This document shows positions 1-7,725 of a stretch of DNA of 55,756 nt, one piece after another (within the stretch, counting starts at the first letter, position 1; each line of letters opens with the position of its first letter). Source of the stretch: Exilibacterium sp. (GTDB taxonomy: Bacteria > Pseudomonadota > Gammaproteobacteria > Pseudomonadales > Cellvibrionaceae); the NCBI GenBank assembly GCA_028280195.1, contig JANQMH010000019.1, forward strand, positions 1-55,756. The letters run 5' to 3'. A program made the position numbers and the translations under genes. Below the pieces are notes generated by a model, which saw only the letters and a list, made by a program, of their open reading frames with translations, was not told where the DNA came from and searched no databases.

Positions 1-754
1 GCAGGTCGCCAAAGACCAGCAGCGGCCGCTCGCCACCCGCCACCTCGGCGCTGCGGGCGACAATCGCCGTGCGCACTTCTGCCGATGCCTGGAACTGCCA
101 GGCTATACAGCCGGACTCACGCCGCAGGGCGTAAACCCGGCCATCGGCGCTGCCGACATAGATATGCCCCCAGGCCACCATCGGCTGGGAGCGGGCCTGA
201 ATCACGCCCGGAAACACAAAGGCCCAGTCCAGCGCCAGCCGCGGGTAATCATCGGCCGCCAGATCGACGCTATCGGCGGGGAAAAAACGGCTGTTTTCGT
301 AATCGCGCCCCCAGCCCAGCGACACCGGCGACGCCGCTAAATCAAAAGCCGCAGCGCCGTCGCGGCAGTATGCCCCGGCGGCGTGGTCGGCGACCTGGCC
401 GGGCGCGGCGCCGGTCAGGTAAGCGATCAGTGCATGGCGCTCGATCCCGGTCAGCGCTTTGCCCTGCGCCGCCATGGAGCCGGAGACCAGCGCCTCCTCG
501 ATCCGGTCCGGCGACAGCATGGCCAGAAAAGTGCGGTGCGGCGCCTTCGGGACAGCGCCCTCGTGACAGGCGCTGCAGTGGGCCCGGTAGAGTTCACTGC
601 CCGGCTCCGCCGCCGCCGGGACCAGCCAGCCAAGCAGGGCCAGAGCGATGAATCGACACAGCCGCTCAATCGGCCGTTCAATCAACCGTGCAGTCGACCA
701 CTCAATCAACTGTTCAATCGACCGTTCAATCGACCGTTCAATCGACATAGTCAT
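1..754 (-). CDS. PQQ beta-propeller dehydrogenase with N-terminal cytochrome c (polyvinyl-alcohol-dehydrogenase-like), 3' part outside window
   Basis: The gene starts at 754 (or in-frame ATG 748) and runs off the left edge, so only the N-terminal ~250 residues are visible. Order: a charged head of four-residue repeats, a signal-peptide-like stretch (CRFIALALLGWLVPAAA), then a c-type heme site (CSACH) within about 90 residues. The start of a PQQ-type propeller follows (GWGRDYENSRFFPAD, FPGVIQARSQP, IYVGSADGRVYALRRESGC). Cytochrome first and propeller second is the arrangement of the polyvinyl alcohol dehydrogenase family rather than methanol dehydrogenase. It is expected to oxidise an alcohol in the periplasm and pass electrons to the respiratory chain. 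Its start overlaps the end of the upstream ABM gene by 11-17 bases, so it is probably the last visible gene of the operon descending from 7,565. The substrate is unknown. Confidence 0.8.
   Translation of the reverse strand, partial: MTMSIERSIERSIEQLIEWSTARLIERPIERLCRFIALALLGWLVPAAAEPGSELYRAHCSACHEGAVPKAPHRTFLAMLSPDRIEEALVSGSMAAQGKALTGIERHALIAYLTGAAPGQVADHAAGAYCRDGAAAFDLAASPVSLGWGRDYENSRFFPADSVDLAADDYPRLALDWAFVFPGVIQARSQPMVAWGHIYVGSADGRVYALRRESGCIAWQFQASAEVRTAIVARSAEVAGGERPLLVFGDL
662..745 (-). repeat. 12-bp tandem repeats encoding SIER-like tetrapeptides
   Basis: About seven head-to-tail 12-bp units (TCGATTGAACGG and variants) lie at the 5' end of the PQQ/cytochrome gene. They encode SIER-SIER-SIEQ-LIEW-STAR-LIER-PIER just before the signal peptide. 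The stop codon of the upstream ABM gene lies inside the first units. The array is in frame, so copy-number change would lengthen or shorten the protein head without breaking it. Confidence 0.85.
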
Positions 755-1028
755 AGAACTGCAAATCCATCTCCTGCGCCAGGCACGCCAGCAGCGGCGG
801 CACGATGCGGTCGTGAAAGGCCGAGGTCTGGTGGGCATCGAAGGCGGCCCGATCGACAAAGCGCGCATACCAGAGATAGGTCAGCGGGTCGTCCTGACTG
901 CGCACCAGTTCGTAAACCAGCGTACCGGGCTCGTGTTCGCGGGTCAGTGCCACCAGTTCGCGGCAGTATTGCTCAAAGGCTTCACGCCTGTCGGCCGCCA
1001 CTTTCAGCGTCGCCAGAAAACTCACCAT
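738..1028 (-). CDS. Antibiotic biosynthesis monooxygenase (ABM) domain protein
   Basis: A 96-residue protein with the hallmarks of the ABM ferredoxin-like fold: an N-terminal beta strand (MVSFLATLKV), a helix with REAFEQYCRELVALTREHEPGTLVYEL, and a second half with WYARFVDRAAFDAHQTSAFHD. Such proteins form dimeric alpha/beta barrels. Members act as cofactor-free monooxygenases, heme-degrading enzymes or accessory factors, so the exact reaction is unclear. The ATG shares one base with the stop of the CoA ligase gene (TGATG), which implies translational coupling. A second ABM protein of similar size lies at 21,382, in the other arm of the same cluster. Confidence 0.75.
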   Translation of the reverse strand: MVSFLATLKVAADRREAFEQYCRELVALTREHEPGTLVYELVRSQDDPLTYLWYARFVDRAAFDAHQTSAFHDRIVPPLLACLAQEMDLQFYDYVD

Positions 1029-2704
1029 CAGCCCGCTTCCTGTATGTTCTGTTGCAGTTCGGCGCGAATCTGCGCCGCCAGTTTGTACTTCTGGATCTTG
1101 CTGGCCGAGCGCGGCCAGTCAGCGACGAAACGCACGTAGCGCGGTGTTTTGTAACGGGCAATCCTGCCGTCGCAGTAGGCGATAATGTCACTGGCGGTCA
1201 GCTGCTCACCCGGCTTCAGTTCCACAAAGGCAGCCGGCACTTCGCCCATGCGCTCATCGGCAACCGCCACCACCTGGGCGAGGTTGACCGCCGGGTGCTT
1301 GCACAGAAAGGTCTCGATTTCCGAGGCGGCGACATTTTCCCCGCCGACCTTGAGCATATCCTTGGAGCGGCCGACAAACAGAATCTGGCCGTCGTCATCG
1401 ACAAAGCCCAGGTCGCCGGTATGAAACCAGCCGTCTTGAAAGCTGCTGCGGGTTTTCTCCTCGTCCTTGAAATAGCCTTCACACAGGCCGTAGCCGGATA
1501 CCAGGATTTCACCGCGCTCGCCACTGGCCACTTCCGCGCCGCTGTCCGGGTCGACAATTTTCACCCGCATGCCCGGCAGCGGCGTGCCCAGCCGTTTGGT
1601 CTGCGCCTCCCTGCCGGCCTCCAGCGAATGGGTACACACCGTGCCCGCGGCTTCGGTCATGCCGAAGGAACCCACGTGCACCGCACCCGGCATCGCCGCC
1701 AGCACGCGGCGGGCAAACGACTCCGGCTGTACCGCCAGATTGCTGTTCATCAGACGGATACGGGAAAAGTCGCGGCGACAGAAATCCGGGTGATTGATCA
1801 GGTCGGAAATAATCGTCACAAAGCAGGGGTAGGCCACCGTCACCCCCTCTTCTTCCAGCACCCGCAAAGCCTCGGCCGCGGCAAAATAACTGTCCGACAG
1901 AAAACAGGCGCCGACGTCGATGGCCGCCACCAGGGGCAAAATGGCGGCGATATGGAACAGCGGCAGCGGCGACCAGAAGCGATCCTGTTGCCGCAGCCGG
2001 TAGCGGTGCCGGCCCAGGGCGATGCTGTTGCGGACAATGGCCTCGTGGGTAATCGGACAGCCCTTGGGGTTGGCGGTGGTACCCGAGGTGTACAGCATCA
2101 GCGCCCAGTCGCGGGTGCGCACACCGAGCCGCGCCGCCTCCACCGCCGCGGCGCTGCCGCGGCCGGCCAGTTGCTCAAAGGCCTGCTGGCTGACAAAGCC
2201 CTGCCGCACCGTAGTGCCGAGCAGGACGATGCTGCGCAGCCGCGGAAAACCGTCGAGGCGGAGGTCAAACGGGTCGTCACTGCCGCACAGCTGCGGCAGG
2301 GCCCTGCTCAGGCGCTCGGAGAAATCCACATGCTCGCCGATAATATCGGTGGTGATCAGTACCTTGATATCGGCGTTGGCCACCACATAGCCGAGCTCCT
2401 CGATCTGATAGCGGGCATTGATCGGCACCGCCACCGCGCCGCACAGGCTGATGCCAAACAGGTATTCGACAAACTCTACGCAACTTGGCATCAGCAGGCC
2501 GACGTGGTCACCGGGCCCGATACCCATGGCGTTGAAACAGTGGGCGCGGTGCAGGCTGCGGGCGGCGAGCTGCCGGTAGCTGAGCCGTTCGGCACCGAAT
2601 ACCAGGGCTTCGTTGTCGGCGTGGGCCGCCGCGCTGCGCAGCAACAGGTCACCGAGACTGGTGACTTCGGCAAAGGGGCCGGCGGGTGTTTTTATCTCTG
2701 TCAT
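1028..2704 (-). CDS. AMP-dependent acyl-CoA synthetase (ANL superfamily)
   Basis: A 558-residue adenylate-forming enzyme, expected to activate a carboxylic acid to its CoA thioester with ATP. The phosphate loop is at residues 205-216 (YTSGTTANPKGC). The GWFHTGDLG motif and the C-terminal catalytic lysine region (SASKIQKYKLA) are also present, so the enzyme looks complete. I place the start at ATG 2704, preceded by AGGAG at good spacing (GCAGGAGCGGTGAT-ATG). An upstream in-frame start would overlap the preceding SDR gene. It lies between the SDR (2736) and the ABM gene, 31 bases after the SDR stop, so it is co-transcribed. It probably supplies the CoA ester used by the acyl-CoA dehydrogenase, SDRs and thiolase. 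The specific acid cannot be read from the sequence. Confidence 0.9.
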   Translation of the reverse strand: MTEIKTPAGPFAEVTSLGDLLLRSAAAHADNEALVFGAERLSYRQLAARSLHRAHCFNAMGIGPGDHVGLLMPSCVEFVEYLFGISLCGAVAVPINARYQIEELGYVVANADIKVLITTDIIGEHVDFSERLSRALPQLCGSDDPFDLRLDGFPRLRSIVLLGTTVRQGFVSQQAFEQLAGRGSAAAVEAARLGVRTRDWALMLYTSGTTANPKGCPITHEAIVRNSIALGRHRYRLRQQDRFWSPLPLFHIAAILPLVAAIDVGACFLSDSYFAAAEALRVLEEEGVTVAYPCFVTIISDLINHPDFCRRDFSRIRLMNSNLAVQPESFARRVLAAMPGAVHVGSFGMTEAAGTVCTHSLEAGREAQTKRLGTPLPGMRVKIVDPDSGAEVASGERGEILVSGYGLCEGYFKDEEKTRSSFQDGWFHTGDLGFVDDDGQILFVGRSKDMLKVGGENVAASEIETFLCKHPAVNLAQVVAVADERMGEVPAAFVELKPGEQLTASDIIAYCDGRIARYKTPRYVRFVADWPRSASKIQKYKLAAQIRAELQQNIQEAG

Positions 2705-2735
2705 ATCACCGCTCCTGCATAGAGTGACTGCGCGC

Positions 2736-3626
2736 TCAGACCTTGAAGCGCTCCGGCCTGCCGCCGGGCCAGGGGTTGCCCCACTGGGCCATACCGCCGT
2801 CGACACTGAGCACCTCGCCGGTAATGAACTTGCCCGACTCGGTGCCGAGGTAGATCACCGCCTCGGCGACATCGTAAACATCCCCCACCCGCATCATCGG
2901 GTTGGAGGTACGAAAATTATAGTCGGGCACGCCCTCGGGGTAGACCTCGAAACCGCTGGATTCCACCGAACCCGGCGCCACGCAGTTGACGCGAATGTCG
3001 TGTTCCGCCCACTCGGTGGAAACCGATTTGCTGAGATAAATCACCCCGGCCCGGGCCGCACAGGTATGTGCGACCTGCGGCATGCCGCGCTCGACATTGG
3101 CGGCGATATTGACGATATTGCCGGCGCGGCCGCGCTCGACCCAGCGCCGCGCCGCCGCCTGCATCATGTACCAGCTGCCGTTCAGGTTGAGGTCGACCAC
3201 CGAATTCCAGCCGTTGATGGACAGGTCCAGGGCCGGCTGCGGAAACTGGCCGCCGGCGTTATTGACCAGAATGTCGAGGCCGCCGCACTGGCGCCAGACA
3301 AAATCCATCAGTGCGGTCACCGATTCCGGTTCGCGGATATTGGTTACCTGGGTGTGCACAGTTCGGCCCAGCAGCGACTTGGCGGCTTCGGCAGTGGTGC
3401 GCAGTTTGTCGATATTGCGGCTGCAAATCACCACCTCCGCCCCCAGGCGTGCGGCCAGCATGGCGATGCCCTGGCCGATACCGCTGCCGCCGCCGGACAC
3501 CACCATTACTTTGCCGGCAAGCAGGTCGTCGCGGTAGACGGTCGGCCGGGTCGCTAACTCCTGCAGGCTCATGCCCCAGCTGCGGCTGGTGCGGCCCTGT
3601 GCTTCGCCAGTGGCGTCTGCTGTCAC
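2736..3626 (-). CDS. Short-chain dehydrogenase/reductase, peroxisomal trans-2-enoyl-CoA reductase (PECR)-like
   Basis: A 296-residue SDR with a Rossmann nucleotide site (VVSGGGSGIGQG), NNAGG and a C-terminal TGEVLSVDGG. The canonical YxxxK is replaced by TCAAR within HTCAARAGV, the pattern seen in PECR and some 2,4-dienoyl-CoA reductase-like enzymes (HSGAARAGV). I therefore prefer enoyl-CoA reduction over alcohol oxidation, without certainty. I set the start at GTG 3626, eight bases after AAGGAG; a TTG at 3632 is also open but sits too close to that site. Spacing to its neighbours (37 bp to the thiolase, 31 bp to the CoA ligase) places it in the leftward operon. Confidence 0.8.
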   Translation of the reverse strand: MTADATGEAQGRTSRSWGMSLQELATRPTVYRDDLLAGKVMVVSGGGSGIGQGIAMLAARLGAEVVICSRNIDKLRTTAEAAKSLLGRTVHTQVTNIREPESVTALMDFVWRQCGGLDILVNNAGGQFPQPALDLSINGWNSVVDLNLNGSWYMMQAAARRWVERGRAGNIVNIAANVERGMPQVAHTCAARAGVIYLSKSVSTEWAEHDIRVNCVAPGSVESSGFEVYPEGVPDYNFRTSNPMMRVGDVYDVAEAVIYLGTESGKFITGEVLSVDGGMAQWGNPWPGGRPERFKV

Positions 3627-3663
3627 GCTCAACTCTCCTTTAGGTAGTCATCACTGCTGGGTG

Positions 3664-4866
3664 TTAATCACTGCGGCCGATAATGGCGACGCTGCAAACA
3701 TTGCGGTGCGGCAGGCCGCCCAGGTTATGAGTCAGCCCCAGGCGCGCATTGGCGCGCTGCCGCTCACCGCCGCGCTCCAGCAACTGCAGATAGATTTCGT
3801 ATACCATGCGCAGACCGGTGGCGCCGATGGGGTGGCCAAAGCACTTCAAACCACCGTCCAGCTGGCAGGCCACCTCACCGCCGGCGTCGTAGCAGCCATC
3901 GAGAATGTCGAACAGTGCCCGCCCCGGCTGCGACAGCCCCAGGTCCTCCATCGTCACCAGTTCGGTAACGGAAAAGCAGTCGTGCACCTCGATCATATCC
4001 AGCTCGGCCCGCGGGTCGGCAATACCGGCCTCGCGGTAGGCGCGGCGGGCGGCAATGCGCGCCGTCAGGGCATAACTGCCGTCCCAGCTGGCGTGAGACA
4101 TCTCCACGCCGTTGCTGGGCGCCAGCTGCAGCGCCCGGATGCTGATCAGCGGCGCGCCGGGCTTCAGGTCGCGGGCAATCTGCGGCGTGGTGACAATGGC
4201 ACAGGCGGCGCCGTCACTGACACCACAGCAATCGTAAAGGCCCAGCGGGTAGGCGATATCGGGGGCCGCCAGAATGGTGTCCATGGGCACTTCGCGGCGC
4301 AGGTGGGCCTTGCGGTTGCGGGCGCCGTTGCGATGGCTTTTCCAGGACACATGGGCCATGGCGCGTTTCAAATCGGCCATGTCGATCTCGTGGGCGCTGC
4401 AATAGGCACTGGCAAACTGGGCGAACGAACCGGGCGCGGTATTATTGGGCAGCCACAGATCTTCAAAGCTGCCTTTGGTGCGCTCGGGCAGGCCGGCGTA
4501 ACCGGTATCCTTGAGTTTTTCCACCCCCATCGCCAGGGCGATATCGGCGGCGCCGGCGGCCACGGCATAGGCGGCCCCGCGCAGCGCCTCGGTGCCGGTG
4601 GCGCAGAGATTTTCCACCCGGGTGACCGGAATATTCGGCAGCCGCAGCGCCTGCGACAGCGGCAGCGCCGACTTGCCGACATTCTGCTCGTCGAAAAATA
4701 CACCCAGCCAGGCCGCATCCAGATCGCCGGCGCCGAGGCCGGCATCGGCACTGCACTCGTCGAAGGCTTCGATCATCAGGTCGGCGGGATTGCAGTCCCA
4801 GCGCTCGCCGAAGCGGGTGCAGCCCATGCCGAGGATGGCGATCTTATCGCGGATTCCCTCTGCCAT
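3664..4866 (-). CDS. SCP-x-type thiolase (acetyl-CoA acetyltransferase family)
   Basis: A 400-residue thiolase of the short SCP-x/archaeal type. The nucleophilic cysteine is C88 (VENLCATGTEAL). The VHDCFSVTE motif and the C-terminal CFGHPIGATG loop with the second catalytic Cys/His region are intact. A true thiolase is therefore more likely than an Ltp2-type aldolase, which lacks the cysteine. Thiolases of this type often need a DUF35 partner, and the upstream gene ends in a DUF35 module. The ATG at 4866 overlaps the upstream stop (TGATG), implying coupled translation and probably a stable complex. Expected role: the final carbon-carbon cleavage of a CoA-bound intermediate, releasing acetyl- or propionyl-CoA. 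Confidence 0.88.
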   Translation of the reverse strand: MAEGIRDKIAILGMGCTRFGERWDCNPADLMIEAFDECSADAGLGAGDLDAAWLGVFFDEQNVGKSALPLSQALRLPNIPVTRVENLCATGTEALRGAAYAVAAGAADIALAMGVEKLKDTGYAGLPERTKGSFEDLWLPNNTAPGSFAQFASAYCSAHEIDMADLKRAMAHVSWKSHRNGARNRKAHLRREVPMDTILAAPDIAYPLGLYDCCGVSDGAACAIVTTPQIARDLKPGAPLISIRALQLAPSNGVEMSHASWDGSYALTARIAARRAYREAGIADPRAELDMIEVHDCFSVTELVTMEDLGLSQPGRALFDILDGCYDAGGEVACQLDGGLKCFGHPIGATGLRMVYEIYLQLLERGGERQRANARLGLTHNLGGLPHRNVCSVAIIGRSD

Positions 4867-6326
4867 CAGTGCGCCCTCCGCGCTGCCGGGCAGGCGGCGG
4901 CTTTCCAGCAATAGCGGCGAAAATGCCGCTGGCGGTCGACGTCCTTGATGCGAAACACCATACGCAGAGCCTGGCCGGTGGCCAGTTCACCGGGAAGGTA
5001 GTCGGTGTATTCCATAATCACGTTGGCGCCGCAGTCGAACTGAACATTGCCGTACATCAGTGGCGGCACGGGGCAATAGGCCTGCCAGTCCTCGGTAAAG
5101 GATTTCACCCTGGCGGCCTCATCGCGCAGGGAAAAAGCCCGCTGCGAATCCCGGCTGCGGCACTCGGGGTTGACGCAAATGGCGCTGCGGGGAAACTGTA
5201 CCGTGCCGCAGGCCTGGCAGCGGCCGCCGCTGAAACCGGTGACGGCATCGCGGTTGCGATAGAAGCTGGTCATGGCGGTGCGGTTGTCGCGCTCCGCGCG
5301 CAGGCCCCAATCCATTTGCAGCAGGCCCTTGCCGGTGAGGTAGCGGGTATAGGAGTTTTCGTCGCGGTAATCGTCCAGCAGGTTTTGAAAACCCCGCAGC
5401 TGCGGCGCGCTGGCGCAGCCGGCGCCAGCCTCCAGCACAATGGCGTCACAGCCCTGGCCAAAACCGCACAGCACGATTTTTTCGCCGCCCTGACAGCGCG
5501 ACAGGGCATCGACCAGTAACAGGTAGGGGTGAGCACTGCCGGTAAAACCCACCTGGCCGCCGACGGCGTCGGCCGTATCGATGCGGCTCAGTCCCGCCGC
5601 CTTTGCCACTGTCGTCACCGCCGCCGGTTCGATGCCGGCAATCAGCAGGCGGTCGACCGCCGGCGCGGCAATGCCCGCCTCGGCCAGGGCCATGGCCACA
5701 GCCTGGGGCGCGATACGGGCGTAACCCTCCTGGCGCAGCCAGCGGCCTTCCAGCGCATAGTCGAACGCGGCGCCGGCGGCGCGGTAGTGATCCACCAGGT
5801 CGGCATTGACACTGGCGCTGCCCAGCCATCTGGCCAGTAAACCCTCTCCGCTGTCACTGTCACCCAGCAGAATCGCCGCCGCTGCGTCGCCATTGTGCAA
5901 TTCGGCACTGCTGCCGGGTTTGGCCGGCCGGGTATCGCTGGCGATACACAGGCTGCGCCCGCCGCGGCGGGACATTAGCAGACTGGTGGCGGCGCGCAGC
6001 GAGCCGCCGCAGTCCTGACTCAATAAGTTGGCCGGTAAGCCCAGGGCTTCAGCCACCAGGGTCGCAGCGCTGCGGTCGGCAAACGGCAGCGTGGTCGAGG
6101 CAATGGCCAGCGATTGCGGCTCTGCGGCAGTGCCCGCCAGCGCCGCCCGCCCCGCCTCTACCGCCATGGTCACTGTATCTTCATCGTAGGCGGCGACGCG
6201 CCGGGCGGTGTCGGCGCGGTGCCGGCGGCCGGAGTTGGCCCAGGCGTGTGCCGCCGCGACAACGGTGTGGGGCAGGCGCGTGCGCGGCAGATAGGCTGCC
6301 AGCGCCAGCACACCAAAGTCAGCCAC
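4866..6326 (-). CDS. HMG-CoA synthase/KAS III-like protein fused to a C-terminal DUF35 zinc-ribbon/OB-fold
   Basis: A 486-residue two-part protein. Residues ~1-330 look like the condensing-enzyme fold of HMG-CoA synthase/3-oxoacyl-ACP synthase III, with a candidate nucleophile C106 (QDCGGSLRA). From ~365 there is a rubredoxin-like zinc ribbon (C370xxC373, C384xxxxC389) and then an OB-fold (VKSFTEDWQAY...), i.e. a DUF35 module. In archaea, thiolase, HMG-CoA synthase and DUF35 are separate subunits of one channelling complex. Here two of the three are fused and the third is the overlapping downstream gene. GTG start at 6326 with AAGGGGAC upstream. The catabolic role (C-C cleavage or condensation) is inferred from context. 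Confidence 0.82.
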   Translation of the reverse strand: MADFGVLALAAYLPRTRLPHTVVAAAHAWANSGRRHRADTARRVAAYDEDTVTMAVEAGRAALAGTAAEPQSLAIASTTLPFADRSAATLVAEALGLPANLLSQDCGGSLRAATSLLMSRRGGRSLCIASDTRPAKPGSSAELHNGDAAAAILLGDSDSGEGLLARWLGSASVNADLVDHYRAAGAAFDYALEGRWLRQEGYARIAPQAVAMALAEAGIAAPAVDRLLIAGIEPAAVTTVAKAAGLSRIDTADAVGGQVGFTGSAHPYLLLVDALSRCQGGEKIVLCGFGQGCDAIVLEAGAGCASAPQLRGFQNLLDDYRDENSYTRYLTGKGLLQMDWGLRAERDNRTAMTSFYRNRDAVTGFSGGRCQACGTVQFPRSAICVNPECRSRDSQRAFSLRDEAARVKSFTEDWQAYCPVPPLMYGNVQFDCGANVIMEYTDYLPGELATGQALRMVFRIKDVDRQRHFRRYCWKAAACPAARRAH

Positions 6327-6353
6327 GACTAGTCCCCTTCGCGCCCGTCACCG

Positions 6354-7565
6354 TCAGCATTCAACGTAATCGCTCAGTTTGGGCTCGACCCGCAACGCAG
6401 CGGGAAGATCTTCGCCACGCAAACGCCGATCCAGCTCTTCGTGCCAGTGGTATATGCGCCGCTCCTGGTAATTCAGCGGCATACCTTTAAAAACACTGGA
6501 CTGCATGGACTTCTGAATACGCGGTGCAAACTGGGTGTCCTCTTCGAGAATGGCATCGAAGTTGCGGATACGGGTTTCCCACAGATCCGGCAGCGGTTCG
6601 CCGTGCAGATCCGGTGTGAACCAGTGACATTCCACATACATGGTTTCGATATCCACCGGCCAGAATGTCAGGATGGGGATACCGGTGAGATCGATCGGCG
6701 TTATCAGATTGGGAAAGATATTGTAGGAGCAGTTGTTTTTGCGCGGTATTTCGCTAACCGTCTCTATCTCCTTCATGCCGATGGTGCCGGGATCGACCCA
6801 GCCCTCTTTGCGCCAGGGTGTGATCATGCGCGAGTGGCCGTTTTTCCACAGCGTCATCAGCGAGCCGCGGTGGTCGAGAAAGCGGTCGACGGTGTTCTGG
6901 TGAATGGACTTCAGATGGTAGACCTCGAGAAAGGCGTCCATCATGATTTTGATATTGCATTTGATTTCAAAACCGTGGCGCTCGACAAAGCGCAGGTTTT
7001 CCGGCTGCATCTGGGCAAAGTCGCTCACCACCGGCCCGAGGTAATCCAGCAGCGGCTCGGCCTGCGGATCTTCGTTGACAAACAGCCAGTTGCCAAAGGT
7101 TTCACAGCGCACCGGATAGAGGCCGCGACAGCTGGTATCCAGGTCGACAAAATCGCGCCGGTCGCGCAGATTGACCAGATCTCCCTCCAAGTTGTAGGTC
7201 CAGCCGTGGTAGCGGCACATCAGCCCGCGGGTACTGCCCTTGTCGCGCTCGACGATCGGCGCACCGCGGTGGCGGCAGGTATTGTAAAAAGCCCGCACCT
7301 GGCGGTCGTTGCCGCGAATCAGGAAGATCGGCGCACTGCCCCGCTCCCAGACGATGAAGTCGCCCACATTGGGCAGTTCATCCTGGTGGGCGGCATAGAG
7401 CCAGGTCCGGTGCCACAGCGCCTGCATCTCCAACTGGTAAAAGGCCGGATCGGTATAGCGGCCCACCGGGATGTCGGGCAGGGCCGGGAAATCCTCGGGC
7501 GGCGCCTGTCTGGACTTTTCGTATTCAATGGCGGCTTTGATGCGCGCTGTCGCTTGTGCGTCCAT
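6354..7565 (-). CDS. Rieske non-heme iron oxygenase, alpha subunit (first of three)
   Basis: A 403-residue aromatic-ring-hydroxylating-type alpha subunit. The Rieske [2Fe-2S] ligands are C97/H99 (CRHRGAP) and C117/H120 (CRYHGWT). The mononuclear iron site has D210, H217 and H222 (DAFLEVYHLKSIH), with the final acidic ligand probably in EEDTQFAPRIQ. It would insert oxygen into a hydrophobic substrate with electrons from a ferredoxin. The only ferredoxin in the window is at 19,318, and no beta subunit or reductase is visible. It is the first gene of the leftward operon and diverges from the acyl-CoA dehydrogenase. Its head differs from those of the other two alpha subunits, which resemble each other more. 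Confidence 0.9.
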   Translation of the reverse strand: MDAQATARIKAAIEYEKSRQAPPEDFPALPDIPVGRYTDPAFYQLEMQALWHRTWLYAAHQDELPNVGDFIVWERGSAPIFLIRGNDRQVRAFYNTCRHRGAPIVERDKGSTRGLMCRYHGWTYNLEGDLVNLRDRRDFVDLDTSCRGLYPVRCETFGNWLFVNEDPQAEPLLDYLGPVVSDFAQMQPENLRFVERHGFEIKCNIKIMMDAFLEVYHLKSIHQNTVDRFLDHRGSLMTLWKNGHSRMITPWRKEGWVDPGTIGMKEIETVSEIPRKNNCSYNIFPNLITPIDLTGIPILTFWPVDIETMYVECHWFTPDLHGEPLPDLWETRIRNFDAILEEDTQFAPRIQKSMQSSVFKGMPLNYQERRIYHWHEELDRRLRGEDLPAALRVEPKLSDYVEC

Positions 7566-7656
7566 ATCGCTGTCTAACCCCCTGCTATTTGCTGTTTGAC
7601 CCGTGTCGCCGCAGCGCTGCCGGCACTGGCGGCAGTGAATTCTCTAAAAACATACG

Positions 7657-7677
7657 GCCGTGGCTGTTTCTTTTATT
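7657..7677 (+). promoter_or_regulatory. Cluster operator motif, copy 1
   Basis: GCCGTGGCTGTTT followed by CTTTTATT, in the 160-bp space between the divergent Rieske and acyl-CoA dehydrogenase genes. The same core (GGCTGTTT plus an A/T tract) recurs at 15,468, 15,536 and 20,496, always at a divergent promoter of this cluster. A plausible -10 (TATACT, 7688-7693) for the rightward gene follows. The motif would cover the position of its -35, as expected for a repressor site. Confidence 0.6.
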
Positions 7678-7725
7678 TTGGCGATTGTATACTAGGAATC
7701 CCCCCACAACAAGGAAAACAGGCCG

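Noticed and set aside
383-2722. Open frame of 779 codons on the plus strand
   Set aside because: It is antisense to the CoA ligase, the ABM gene and the PQQ enzyme. The protein is low-complexity and His/Arg/Gly-rich with no family match; high GC keeps the antisense frame open.
3571-4914. Open frame of 447 codons on the plus strand
   Set aside because: Exactly antisense to the thiolase, which has complete catalytic motifs.
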